Assembly (NCBI GenBank): GCA_036556805.1
Contig: DATBIS010000005.1
Span: forward strand, 1-64,000
Origin: DATBIS01 sp036556805
Lineage (GTDB): Bacteria; Actinomycetota; UBA4738; HRBIN12
Length of the DNA stretch: 64,000 nt
Reading direction: 5' to 3'
Below the pieces are notes generated by a model. That model was not told where the DNA came from. It was given only the letters and a program-made list of their open reading frames with translations, and did not search any database. The position numbers and the translations under genes are program-made. Of this stretch, positions 17,527 through 27,187 are shown piece after piece (within the stretch, counting starts at the first letter, position 1; each line of letters starts with the position of its first letter).

Positions 17527-18681
17527 TCAGCCGACCCCGCCGGGCGGCACCTCCTCGTCGAGGATCTGCGGAAGCTGGGTCGGCGCCGTGGGCGCGGGCG
17601 CGCGCGATGCAGCGTCCTCGACGCCGGCGACGAGGGGCGTCGGAGTACCCCCCTGCCTCGTGTCGACGGCGAAGAGGTCGAGCGGCGAGCCGCAACCGCC
17701 CGCACCTACGAGGAGCGTCCTTGGGTCGAGCCACCCGAGGACCGACGTCGGCCGCTGCTCGTCGGGAATCGCCGGCCGGTCCTTCGTGAGTCCCCTGAGG
17801 ATGAGGGCCTGGCTCGCTTCGCACGAGTCGCCGGCATCCACCGCGATGCCCGAACCGCTCGGCGCGAGCGCGAGGTCCCGGACGAACACGTCACCGATGC
17901 TGCGCCAGCCGTCGAGGAGCTCCCCGGGGTGCGACAGGTCGATCGAGTGAACCTGCGAGTACCCCTGCGGGTGGTGAGCGGTCCAGAAGAGCGACTGCCC
18001 GTCGGACGAGAACTCGAGGTCGGTGAACACCGCGCCGCTCTTGCTGAACACCAGCCGCCGGGGATCCTTCCCTTCGTTCGACGAGAGCCAGATCGACTGC
18101 TGCCCCTTCCGCTCGAGCACGAACGCGAGCGCGAGGCCGCTGGGGTGGTACGCGACGTCCAGGTAGGTCCCGCGGGGCATCCGGTCGAGCGTCTGGATCT
18201 CTCCGTCGTCGAGCAACAGCTTCTCCGGCCGATCGGCGCCCTGCTGCGCGAACACGATCGCGATCCCGACGGGGTGGCCCCAGTCGGCGATGGTGGGTTC
18301 GATGTCCCCTGCGGAGTGAGGGAGCGCTTCCTTGCCCCCGACGACCTCGAGGCCGCCGAGCAAGACCCGGTCGCCGAGGGGCCCCCAGAGGAACGGTCCG
18401 GGGTCGGTCACCGGCCAGAGGCACGAGAGCTCGCCGTCCGATGGGTCGAGCGCCCACACGTGCCCTTCCGCCGTGAACGCGACGGTCTGGGCGGCGTCGA
18501 AGCGCAGCCGGCTCCCGCAGTCGGGGAGGGGCTCGCCGTCGACCGTGGTGGTCGGGGGAGGCGCCGAGGTCGAGCTGCCGTTCGGAGGTGGCTGCGGCGA
18601 GTCTCCCCCCGGCGTGGAGCCGGTGGTGCACGCGCCCATCGAGAGCACGGCGACCACCGCGAGAGCGATCCGGGTTCGCAT
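17527..18681 (-). CDS. Putative lipoprotein with WD40/TolB-like beta-propeller
   Basis: A 384-residue protein with a lipoprotein signal (acceptor Cys18, context SMGAC), a Pro/Ser/Thr-rich linker (about 20-50) and repeated blade-like segments (VWALDPSDGE, YLDVAYHPSGLALAF, FTDLEFSSDGQSLFW). These resemble TolB/PD40 propellers. It is probably anchored on the outer face of the cytoplasmic membrane. ATG 18681 follows a GAGGGAAG Shine-Dalgarno. The C-terminal tail is Pro/Ala-rich. No enzymatic motif was seen; a binding or sensor role is a guess. Confidence 0.75.
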   Translation of the reverse strand: MRTRIALAVVAVLSMGACTTGSTPGGDSPQPPPNGSSTSAPPPTTTVDGEPLPDCGSRLRFDAAQTVAFTAEGHVWALDPSDGELSCLWPVTDPGPFLWGPLGDRVLLGGLEVVGGKEALPHSAGDIEPTIADWGHPVGIAIVFAQQGADRPEKLLLDDGEIQTLDRMPRGTYLDVAYHPSGLALAFVLERKGQQSIWLSSNEGKDPRRLVFSKSGAVFTDLEFSSDGQSLFWTAHHPQGYSQVHSIDLSHPGELLDGWRSIGDVFVRDLALAPSGSGIAVDAGDSCEASQALILRGLTKDRPAIPDEQRPTSVLGWLDPRTLLVGAGGCGSPLDLFAVDTRQGGTPTPLVAGVEDAASRAPAPTAPTQLPQILDEEVPPGGVG

Positions 18682-18739
18682 CTTCCCTCCGACCGGACTC
18701 ACGGTACACCTCGACCGGTTCCCCCGCGTCGAAGACGCG

Positions 18740-19405
18740 TCAGCCGGCGAGCTCTCGGGCCCTCGCAACCTGCCGCGTGAGCGACTCGCGAACGCGATCG
18801 GTGAAGGAGTCGACCTCGGCGGCGTCGGTGTCCTCGCTCGCGGGCAGGATCGGGCTCCCGAACGCGATCGCGACCGTCGGGCGCCACGGCCTGCCGAACC
18901 GCAATCCCGATCGCGGCCACCGGACCTGCGTACCCCAGATGCCGACCGGCACGACCGGTGCGCCGGTGGGCAGCGCGATGCGCGCCGCCCCCGTTCGCAC
19001 GCGCTGCAGTCCGCCATCCGGGTCGTCGCTCACCCGTCCCTCCGGAGCGATTGCCGCGAGCGCACCCGATCGCACGGTTGCGATCGTCTCGTCGAGCGCC
19101 CCGCTGTCGCCCTCGCCCCGGCGGATCGGGATCTGCTCGTAGCGCCGGAGGATCCATCCGATTACCGGGATGCGGAACACCTCGGCGGCCACGAGGAACC
19201 GGCTCTCTCGGCGGACCCGCCGCGCGACGACGACGGCGAGCACCGGTCCGTCGAGGACGCTCACGTGATCGAACGCGAGGAGGGCGGAGCCGCGAAGCGG
19301 CACGTGCTCGGTGCCCTCGACGTGGACTCGGAAGAAGACCCGAACGAGCGCCGCCACGATCGGCACGCCGGCGCGCCACCAGCGGTTCAGCTCGGTGTCG
19401 CGCAC
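18740..19405 (-). CDS. plsC: 1-acyl-glycerol-3-phosphate acyltransferase (PlsC-like)
   Basis: A 221-residue protein of the PlsC family. The catalytic HX4D motif is H47-D52 (FDHVSVLDGP), the substrate motif is APEGRVS near 120, and a late VPVGIWGTQ segment is present. It acylates lysophosphatidate at the membrane in phospholipid synthesis. The PEG(R)xS form differs slightly from the usual EGTRS, as in many actinobacterial relatives. GTG 19405 has TAGCAT 6 nt upstream, suggesting a leaderless mRNA. Confidence 0.88.
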   Translation of the reverse strand: MRDTELNRWWRAGVPIVAALVRVFFRVHVEGTEHVPLRGSALLAFDHVSVLDGPVLAVVVARRVRRESRFLVAAEVFRIPVIGWILRRYEQIPIRRGEGDSGALDETIATVRSGALAAIAPEGRVSDDPDGGLQRVRTGAARIALPTGAPVVPVGIWGTQVRWPRSGLRFGRPWRPTVAIAFGSPILPASEDTDAAEVDSFTDRVRESLTRQVARARELAG

Positions 19406-19411
19406 GCGTGG

Positions 19412-19417
19412 ATGCTA
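19412..19417 (-). promoter_or_regulatory. -10 box of a leaderless transcript
   Basis: TAGCAT on the minus strand ends 6 nt before GTG 19405 of the acyltransferase gene. Confidence 0.45.
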
Positions 19418-19475
19418 CCCGCTGGGGTTCCTCCGGTCGAAGGCCCGACGTCCACGGCGCGACGACCTCGCTCCC

Positions 19476-19481
19476 TATACT
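19476..19481 (+). promoter_or_regulatory. -10 box of a leaderless transcript
   Basis: TATACT ends 7 nt before ATG 19489. There is no Shine-Dalgarno between them, so the mRNA should begin at the ATG. Confidence 0.5.
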
Positions 19482-19488
19482 TCGGCGG

Positions 19489-20649
19489 ATGGACGCGGCG
19501 ACGCTTCGCGACCTTGCCCGCAAGCGCCGCGACGAGTACGTCACGGCGCTCGAGCGGATGGTGAACGTCGATTGCGGCTCGTACACGCCGGCGGGCGTGA
19601 ACGCCATCGCCGACCTGTGCGAGGAGCGCTTCACGTCGAACGGCTGGCGCGTCGAACGCAGACCGCACGCCCCGGCGGCCGGCGAGCCGGGGCTCGGAGA
19701 CCTCCTGATCGGCCGCACGTCCGGCTCGGGAGGTGCGAACGCGCTTCTCGTCGGCCACATGGACACCGTGTTCGACGAGGGCACGGTGGCCGAGCGCCCC
19801 TTCCGGATCGACGGCGCAACCGCGTTCGGTCCCGGCGTGTCCGACATGAAGGGCGGACTGCTCCTCGGGTTCTTCGCCGTCGAGCTGGTCCGAGAGGCGG
19901 GGTTCGACCGATTCGGCGAGATCACCTACGTCTGCAATCCCGACGAGGAGATCGGGTCGCCGTTCTCCGGGCCGATCATTCGCGAGCTCGCGCCGAAGCA
20001 CGACGCCGCGCTCGTGCTGGAGAGCGCGCGCGCGAACGGCGACGTGGTGTCGGCCCGCAAGGGCATCACGGACTTCCGCATCACGATCACCGGCAGGGCG
20101 GCGCACGCGGGCGTCGAGCCCGAGAAGGGCCGGAGCGCCGTGCTCGAGGCCGCGCACAAGATCATCGACCTGCAGGCGTTGAACGGGCGGTGGCCCGGCG
20201 TCACCGTCAACGTCGGTGTGGCGCGCGGCGGGACGCGCACGAACGTCGTCCCCGAGCACGCAGAGCTGCACGTCGATCTGCGATCCCCGCGCGCGGACAC
20301 CCTCGACGACGCGATGGCCGAGATCCAGAGCCTGTGCGCGCGCACCGTCGTCCCCGACGTCTCGATCGAGGTCACGGCGAACGGCTGGCACCGCCCGATG
20401 GAGAAGACCGAGGGCGGCGCCCGGCTCGCGCGGACGGCGATCGAGCTCGCGAGCGAGCTCGGGTTCGAGCTGCACGACGCGGCGACCGGCGGGGCGTCCG
20501 ACGCGAACACCACGAGCTCGGCCGGAACGCCGACGCTGGATGGGCTCGGGCCGATCGGCGGTGACGATCACGCGCCGGGCGAGTGGCTCGACCTCGACAG
20601 CGTCGTGCCACGCCTTGCCCTCCTCGCCGGGATCCTGACGAGGCTGTGA
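19489..20649 (+). CDS. M20-family metallopeptidase (carboxypeptidase G2-like)
   Basis: A 386-residue zinc peptidase with the M20 metal-ligand set: H90/D92 (GHMDT), D119 (SDMKGG), E153/E154 (PDEEIGS), E178 region and a late His in GGDDHAPGEW. Order and spacing match CPG2 / ArgE / DapE relatives with a central dimerisation lid (about 185-295). It probably removes a C-terminal amino acid or an acyl group from small substrates in the cytoplasm; no signal peptide is seen. Its TGA overlaps the GTG of the histidine kinase. Confidence 0.9.
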   Translation: MDAATLRDLARKRRDEYVTALERMVNVDCGSYTPAGVNAIADLCEERFTSNGWRVERRPHAPAAGEPGLGDLLIGRTSGSGGANALLVGHMDTVFDEGTVAERPFRIDGATAFGPGVSDMKGGLLLGFFAVELVREAGFDRFGEITYVCNPDEEIGSPFSGPIIRELAPKHDAALVLESARANGDVVSARKGITDFRITITGRAAHAGVEPEKGRSAVLEAAHKIIDLQALNGRWPGVTVNVGVARGGTRTNVVPEHAELHVDLRSPRADTLDDAMAEIQSLCARTVVPDVSIEVTANGWHRPMEKTEGGARLARTAIELASELGFELHDAATGGASDANTTSSAGTPTLDGLGPIGGDDHAPGEWLDLDSVVPRLALLAGILTRL

Positions 20650-21748
20650 GCACGATCGATCGCTCCGACGCGCCGGCCGACCCCGACCTCTACCGCGCGC
20701 TCGTCGAGGGGGTTCCCGCGATCGTGTACGTCGACGACCCCGACGAGCACTCCACGAACTTCTACACGAGCCCGCAGGCGGTCGACCTGCTCGGCTACTC
20801 GCAGGAGGAGTGGGGATCCACGCCCGATCTGTGGATCGACAAGATCCATCCGGACGATGTCGGGCGCGTGCTCGAGGAGAATCGCCGTTCGAACGCGGAA
20901 GGGGATCGCTTCTTCGCCGAGTATCGGATGGTGACGAGGGACGAGCATGTCGTGTGGATCCGCGACGAGGCGGTGCTCGAGCGCGACGACGACGGCGAGC
21001 CGCTCCGCTGGCGCGGCCTCATGCTCGACGTCAGCGCGCAGAAGCAGGTCGAGGCGAGGTTGCACGAGAGCCTCGAGGTGCTGCGGCGCTCGAGCCAACA
21101 GCGGCGCGAGCTGATGGAGCGGCTGGAGACCGCACAGGAGGTGGAGCGGCGCAGGATCGCCGCCGACATCCACGACGACTCGATCCAGGTGATGAGTGCG
21201 CTGGACGTGCGGTTGCAGACGCTCTCGATGGGGGGTGGAGCGGATCCCGCCGGGCTCGAGGAGCTGCGCGAGATCGTCGCCGAAGCGATCGATCGGCTCC
21301 GCCACCTCACGTTCGAGCTCCGTCCGGTTGCCTTGGACCGCGAAGGGCTCCTCGTGGCGGTCCGCCAGTACCTGGAGCACACACAGGCCGAGACCGGCCT
21401 CGAGTGGTCGCTCGAGGGGACCGCGCTCGTCGCCGACCCGATCCCCGAGGCCCGAGCGGTGCTCTACCGGATGGTGCAGGAGGTCGTCGTGAACACGGGG
21501 AAGCACGCGAAGGCGAGCCGGCTCGACGTCGAGATGGCAACCGCCGGCGCGGGCGTCGCGGTGCGCCTCCAAGACGACGGCATCGGGTTCGACACGTCCG
21601 CGCTCGGGCGACCCGAACCCGGCCACCTCGGTCTCGTCACGAGCATGGAGCGGGCCGAGGTCGCGGGCGGCTGGTTCCGCGTGTCGAGCGCCCCGGGCTC
21701 CGGGACGACGGTGGAGTTCTGGCTACCGAGCGAGCGAGGCGACGAGAC

Positions 21749-21752
<4 letters not shown>
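20646..21752 (+). CDS. PAS-domain sensor histidine kinase (HisKA_3 / NarL-type partner expected)
   Basis: A 368-residue cytoplasmic kinase. A PAS domain covers about 15-130. The HisKA_3 dimerisation helix carries the phospho-acceptor H176 (AADIHDDS). A HATPase domain has DDGIGFD and GHLGLVTSMERAE. No membrane segment is present. HisKA_3 kinases normally pair with LuxR/NarL-type response regulators, but none is encoded in this window, so the kinase is an orphan here. GTG 20646 overlaps the M20 stop by 4 nt; its stop interlocks with the convergent ABC gene (CTAG). Confidence 0.88.
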
Positions 21753-22930
<1,178 letters not shown>

Positions 22931-22931
22931 G

Positions 22932-23957
22932 TCAGGACTCCTTCCGGGTTCGCAGAGTGTGGGCGGACATCCGACGGTCGGTCAACCCAGATCGAGCGCG
23001 TCGGTGAGCCGCAGGCGCCGCGCCGCGTCGGTCCAGCCCGAGCAGCGCCGAGCCGAGCACCGGTGGGGCATCGAGCACGAGCGTCCGTGATCGAGGCGCG
23101 ACGGCCAGCATGCCCTCTCGGATCCGCTCGAAGAACTCGTGGTCGTCGTTGCGGAAGATGCCGCCCCCCAGGACGACGTCGACGTCGAGCTTCGTCATGT
23201 GAAGCCGCCTGATCGCGGCGCCCGCCATCGCGACGACCTCGTCGGCCTGATGGTCGACGATGCTCCGCGCGACGGCGTCCCCGTCCTTCGCCGCCTCGAA
23301 CACGACGGGGGCGAGCTCGACGATGCGCTCGCCGTCGATCCGATCGAGGTGCATGGCCTCCACGACCTGGCGCGGACGACGCAGCCCGAAGAACGCGGGG
23401 ATGAGGCGGCGCAGGGTCGTGGGGTCGCCCCGCCCGTCCTCGGCGCGAATCGCGTACCAGAGTCCCGCGCCGCCCACGTCGCCGCCGCCGCCCCAGTCCC
23501 CCGAGATCAGGCCGACCGCGGGGAAGCGGAAGACCCGGCCGTTCGGAGCCACCGCCGAGCAGTTCGTGCCGTAACCGCACACCACCCCCACGCCCCATGG
23601 GCGATCGGTGCCGGCTCGCAGGACCGCGAAGGTGTCGTTGCGGACGACGTCCTCCGACGTGAGGCCCTGCGCGCCCAGCCACTTCGCGATGCGTCGGTCG
23701 TCGGAGGGGAGGTCGGCGCCGGCGAGGCAGTAGACGCCGACGTCGGCGACGGGGAGCCGGGCAGGGTCGAGGCCGGCGTCGGCACAGGCCGCGCGCGCCG
23801 CCTCCATCACGAAGCCCAGGTGGTCGGGGCTGCCGGTCCCGTTGTGGTCCGAGCCGAGACGCCGAGCGGCTCCCACGACCGTGCCGTCGGCCCGCAGCAG
23901 GGCGGCGTCCACCTTGGAGCCTCCGGCGTCGACCGCGAGGAGTGCGGGTCGCCTCAC
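22932..23957 (-). CDS. BadF/BadG-family N-acetylglucosamine kinase-like protein, copy 1
   Basis: A 341-residue ASKHA-fold kinase. Phosphate-1 motif VDAGGSKVDAALL (about 9-21), a GYGTNCSAV adenosine-type loop, GDWGGGGDVGG and a late VLGGGIFRN motif match the NAGK/BcrAD ATPase family. Such proteins phosphorylate GlcNAc, glucosamine or MurNAc with ATP in the cytoplasm. It overlaps the deacetylase gene by 4 nt and precedes the ABC ATPase, in an operon under the AGGAAA-palindrome. A paralogue sits in the importer operon at 35.6 kb. Confidence 0.88.
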   Translation of the reverse strand: MRRPALLAVDAGGSKVDAALLRADGTVVGAARRLGSDHNGTGSPDHLGFVMEAARAACADAGLDPARLPVADVGVYCLAGADLPSDDRRIAKWLGAQGLTSEDVVRNDTFAVLRAGTDRPWGVGVVCGYGTNCSAVAPNGRVFRFPAVGLISGDWGGGGDVGGAGLWYAIRAEDGRGDPTTLRRLIPAFFGLRRPRQVVEAMHLDRIDGERIVELAPVVFEAAKDGDAVARSIVDHQADEVVAMAGAAIRRLHMTKLDVDVVLGGGIFRNDDHEFFERIREGMLAVAPRSRTLVLDAPPVLGSALLGLDRRGAAPAAHRRARSGLTDRRMSAHTLRTRKES

Positions 23958-24604
23958 GGGAGTGCCTCCTCGGGAAGCTCGTCGAGCCGGACGAATCGGA
24001 ACCCGTCGGCGCGAAGCCCGTCCACGATCGGCGGGACGGCGCCGTGGGTCCCGTCCGGCCAGGTGTGGAGCAGCACGACGGCTCCGTCGCCGTGCGCACG
24101 CACGCCCTCGATCGCGTCACGGGAGATCGCGGCGGCGTCGCGCCACGGCTCCCAGTCCTCGAGCGCCACGTCCCAATGCACGTCGCGATAGCCGAGCTCG
24201 GCAAGCGGGCCTTGGACTCGCTCGTCGCCGTGACCGTCGCCGAACGGGCACCGGAACCAGGGTTTCGGATCGGTGCCGATGATGTCGTAGATCGCCTCTG
24301 CCGCCTCACGAACGTCGGTTCGCAGGCCCTCGTCGGTGAACAGCGTCATGCGCGCGTGGTACTTGGAGTGGTTGCCGACGAGATGTCCGTCGACGGCGAT
24401 CCGGCGGGCGGTCTCCGGCTGGGATTCCGCCCACCGCCCCTGCACGAAGAAGGTTGCGGCGACCCCCCGTTCGGCGAGGTGATCCAGGATGCGCTCGGCG
24501 TTCTCGCTCGAGCGCCACGGGCGATCCGGATGCTCCGCGTCGAACGTCAGCGCGACGCGAGGGGCGGTCGGGAATGGGTCAGGAAAGTTTCCTAACGATT
24601 TCAC
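23954..24604 (-). CDS. NodB-type polysaccharide deacetylase (CE4)
   Basis: A 216-residue single-domain NodB protein. Motif 1 is TFDAEHPD (D22 region). The metal His motif is GNHSKYH (H79, H83). Motif 3 is FRCPFGDGH, and motif 5 has VLLHTWPDGTH. There is no signal peptide, so it is cytoplasmic and suits chito- or muro-oligosaccharides rather than polymers. GTG 24604 is the only possible start and lies 7 nt after a TACACT -10 box. Codons 4-8 (LGNFP) are the ROK operator itself. It leads the NAGK-ABC operon. Confidence 0.86.
   Translation of the reverse strand: MKSLGNFPDPFPTAPRVALTFDAEHPDRPWRSSENAERILDHLAERGVAATFFVQGRWAESQPETARRIAVDGHLVGNHSKYHARMTLFTDEGLRTDVREAAEAIYDIIGTDPKPWFRCPFGDGHGDERVQGPLAELGYRDVHWDVALEDWEPWRDAAAISRDAIEGVRAHGDGAVVLLHTWPDGTHGAVPPIVDGLRADGFRFVRLDELPEEALP
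24579..24595. promoter_or_regulatory. ROK-type operator, site A
   Basis: A 17-nt palindrome, arms TCAGGAAA / TTTCCTAA around a central G. It lies about 10-26 nt downstream of the deacetylase transcription start and overlaps the -35 region of the divergent GH4 promoter (-10 TACGAT). One site could therefore control both directions. The core is identical to sites B and C. Confidence 0.75.
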
Positions 24605-24611
24605 CGCCGGG

Positions 24612-24641
24612 AGTGTACGATGCGCGGGCCATGGGTGTGAA
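24612..24641 (-). promoter_or_regulatory. Promoter of the deacetylase-NAGK-ABC operon (leaderless)
   Basis: On the minus strand, TTCACA (plus coordinates 24636-24641), an 18-nt spacer and TACACT (24612-24617); GTG 24604 follows after 7 nt. The -10 overlaps the opposing TACGAT (24616-24621) of the GH4 gene. Confidence 0.6.
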
Positions 24642-25896
24642 GGTTGCCGTCGTCGGAGGCGGGAGCACCTACACCCCCGAGCTCGTCGAGGGGTTCGTGA
24701 CCCGTGGCGACCGGCTCCCCGTGGACGAGCTCGTGCTGCTCGACGTCGACCCCGACCGCCTCGCGGTGGTAGGGGCTCTCGCCGAGCGCATGGTGCGGAA
24801 GGCCGGCTGGCCGGGAGCGATCCGGCTCACGCAGAGCCGGGACGAGGCGCTCGAGGGCGCTGACTTCGTGATCGTGCAGCTCCGGGTGGGCGGCCAGGCG
24901 GCGCGCCTCACGGACGAGACGATCCCACCGTCGTACGGCTGCATCGGCCAGGAGACGACCGGCCCGGGGGGCTTCGCGAAGGCGCTGCGGACGGTGCCCG
25001 TCGTGCTCGAGCTCGCGCGCGAGACCTCGCGCCTCGGCGCCCCGGGCGCGTGGTTCGTCGACTTCACGAACCCGACCGGGCTGGTCACACAGGCGCTGCT
25101 CGACGAGGGGCACCGGGCGATCGGCCTCTGCAACGTCGCGATCGGGTTCCAGCGCAGGTTCGCGGCGCATTTCGGCGTCGCGCCGGACCGGGTGCGACTC
25201 GACCACGTCGGCCTCAACCACCTCAGCTGGGAGCGGGCCGTGTTCGTGGAGGGCGTCGATCGCCTGGCGGAGCTGCTCGAGGCGGCCGCCGACCTGGTCG
25301 CCGACGAGGCCGATATGCCGGTGGAGCTGGTTCGCGCGCTCGGCGCGATCCCGAGCTCCTACCTGCACTACTACTACCTCACCTCCGAGGTGCTCGAGCA
25401 TCAGCGGTCGCATCCGTCGCGCGCCGAGGAGGTCATGAGGATCGAGGCCGAGCTGCTCGAGCTCTACCGGGACCCCGAGCTCGACGTGAAGCCGAAGCTG
25501 CTCGAGGAGCGCGGCGGCGCCTTCTACTCCGACGCGGCGGCCGCGCTCGTCGCCTCGCTCCACGCCGGCACCGGCGACGTCCAGGTCGTGAACGTCCGCA
25601 ACGTCGGCGCGATCCCGAACCTCCCAGCGGACGACGTCGTGGAGGTTTCCGCGACGATCGACCGAGACGGCGCGCACCCGATCGCGACCGCACCGCTCGC
25701 CCCCGAGATGCTCGGGCTCGTGCAGCACGCGAAGGCGTACGAGCTCCTCGCGATCGAGGCGGCGACGACCGGGAACCGCACCACCGCGCTCAAGGCCCTC
25801 ATGGCGAACCCGCTCGTGGGCGACTACCGCGTCGCGGCACCGCTGCTCGACGCGCTGCTCGACGCGAACCGCGAGCTGCTGCCGCAGTTCGCCTGA
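24631..25896 (+). CDS. Glycoside hydrolase family 4 (NAD- and metal-dependent, 6-phospho-glycosidase-like)
   Basis: A 421-residue GH4 enzyme. The N-terminal Rossmann motif VVGGGSTYTP (7-16), FTNPTG (145-150), the Mn ligands C167 (GLCN) and H197 (GLNHLSW) and a conserved YLHYYY segment fit the 6-phospho-beta-glucosidase branch. GH4 enzymes work through a transient 3-keto intermediate with NAD and a divalent metal. No PTS is visible, so the 6-phosphate may come from the neighbouring kinases. Promoter TACGAT lies 9 nt before ATG 24631 and the ROK operator covers its -35. Confidence 0.92.
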   Translation: MGVKVAVVGGGSTYTPELVEGFVTRGDRLPVDELVLLDVDPDRLAVVGALAERMVRKAGWPGAIRLTQSRDEALEGADFVIVQLRVGGQAARLTDETIPPSYGCIGQETTGPGGFAKALRTVPVVLELARETSRLGAPGAWFVDFTNPTGLVTQALLDEGHRAIGLCNVAIGFQRRFAAHFGVAPDRVRLDHVGLNHLSWERAVFVEGVDRLAELLEAAADLVADEADMPVELVRALGAIPSSYLHYYYLTSEVLEHQRSHPSRAEEVMRIEAELLELYRDPELDVKPKLLEERGGAFYSDAAAALVASLHAGTGDVQVVNVRNVGAIPNLPADDVVEVSATIDRDGAHPIATAPLAPEMLGLVQHAKAYELLAIEAATTGNRTTALKALMANPLVGDYRVAAPLLDALLDANRELLPQFA

Positions 25897-25908
25897 CCCG
25901 GCGGACCG

Positions 25909-27144
25909 TCAGCCCTCCGGCAGCTCCGACGCGTGGCGCTGGATCTTCGCGAGGGCCTCGACCGCGTCCTGGACCCCGGCGTTCCCGTCCCGGAAGACGT
26001 TCTCCATGAAGTACACCGACTCGCGAAGGCCCGCGGCCTCGGCGACGGGGAACGACATCGATGCGGGGTCGAGCCGGTCGGCGAACTCGACGGCCACGGG
26101 GAGCCGGGAGAGCGACGGCTGGAACAGCTCGTATCGGCTCATCGGTGGGTACTGGACCTCCGCGGGGATCCCCTCGGCCTCCATCGCCGCGCAGACGACC
26201 TCGTTGGTTCGGCCGGCGAAGGCGTCGGGGTCGATCGCGATGAGGTAGTTGTAGAAGCTCCACCGCGTGATGCGCTCGTCGGCGGGCATCACGCGAACCC
26301 CGGGAACCTCGGCGACGAGCCGTTCGAACGCCTTGCCGGCGACCGCGCGCTCCTCTTGCTGTGCGGGGAACCGTCGCATCGCCACGACGAGGAGCGCGGC
26401 GTGCAGCTCGCTCAGGCGGTAGTTCGCGCCGAACGTGACCTCTTTCTCGTCGGGATCCTTCGGGCGGCCGCAGTCGATGATCGAGTGTGCGCGCCTCGCG
26501 AGCGCCTCGTCGTTCGTGAGCAGCGAACCGCCCTCGCCGGCGGTGAGGATCTTCGAGGATTGGTGGCTGAAGGACCCGAAGCTCCCGATGCAGCCCGCGC
26601 CGCGGCCGCGCCACTGCTGGCCGTGCGCGTGCGCGCAGTCCTCGACGATCGCGAGGCCGTGGCGCTCGGCGATCTCGGTGAGGCGATCCATGTCCGCCAT
26701 CTGGTGGCCGAGGTGCACGGGCAGGATCGCCTTCGTCCGCGGCGTGATCGCGCCTTCGACGAGGTCGGGGTCGATCGTCCACGTGCGTGGCTCGACGTCC
26801 ACGATGACGGGAAGCGCGCCGGCGGCCATCGGCGCGTACGCCGTCGCGCTGAACGTGAGCGCGGGGATGACGACCTCGTCGCCCCAGCCGATGTCGAGCG
26901 CCTTGAGCGCCACCTCCATCGTCACGGTGCCGTTCATCATCAGCACGCCGTGACGGGCACCCTGGTAGGCCGCGAACGCTTCCTCGAACGCGGCACCGTT
27001 GCGGCCGGGCTCCGGGAACCCGCCCCATGCACCGCTCCGCACGACCTCGCCGACCGCCGCGACGTACTCGTCGTCGGGCGAAGGCCACGCCGGGTACGGG
27101 GTGCCGCGAACGGGCGCCCCGCCGTTGATCGCGAGCTCCGCCAT
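25909..27144 (-). CDS. DegT/DnrJ/EryC1/StrS-family PLP aminotransferase
   Basis: A 411-residue sugar aminotransferase-fold protein. The PLP lysine is K198 (HQSSKILTAGEGG), with VEDCAHAHG (about 167-175) binding the cofactor and an N-terminal AINGGAPVR typical of the scyllo-inosose / keto-sugar branch. It either aminates a keto-sugar with Glu/Gln or runs in reverse to remove nitrogen from an amino sugar. Location within a sugar-catabolic cluster and next to an Idh-type dehydrogenase favours keto-sugar chemistry. ATG 27144 has an AAGGAG Shine-Dalgarno. No ROK operator is seen upstream. Confidence 0.88.
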   Translation of the reverse strand: MAELAINGGAPVRGTPYPAWPSPDDEYVAAVGEVVRSGAWGGFPEPGRNGAAFEEAFAAYQGARHGVLMMNGTVTMEVALKALDIGWGDEVVIPALTFSATAYAPMAAGALPVIVDVEPRTWTIDPDLVEGAITPRTKAILPVHLGHQMADMDRLTEIAERHGLAIVEDCAHAHGQQWRGRGAGCIGSFGSFSHQSSKILTAGEGGSLLTNDEALARRAHSIIDCGRPKDPDEKEVTFGANYRLSELHAALLVVAMRRFPAQQEERAVAGKAFERLVAEVPGVRVMPADERITRWSFYNYLIAIDPDAFAGRTNEVVCAAMEAEGIPAEVQYPPMSRYELFQPSLSRLPVAVEFADRLDPASMSFPVAEAAGLRESVYFMENVFRDGNAGVQDAVEALAKIQRHASELPEG

Positions 27145-27187
27145 CGTCACACGCTCCTTCCGTCGGGCCGCGGTCGCGGCCTTGGTA

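Noticed and set aside
24454..24630. Upstream extension of the GH4 frame
   Set aside because: It would overlap the divergent deacetylase start, the operator and both -10 boxes; ATG 24631 fits the family N-terminus.
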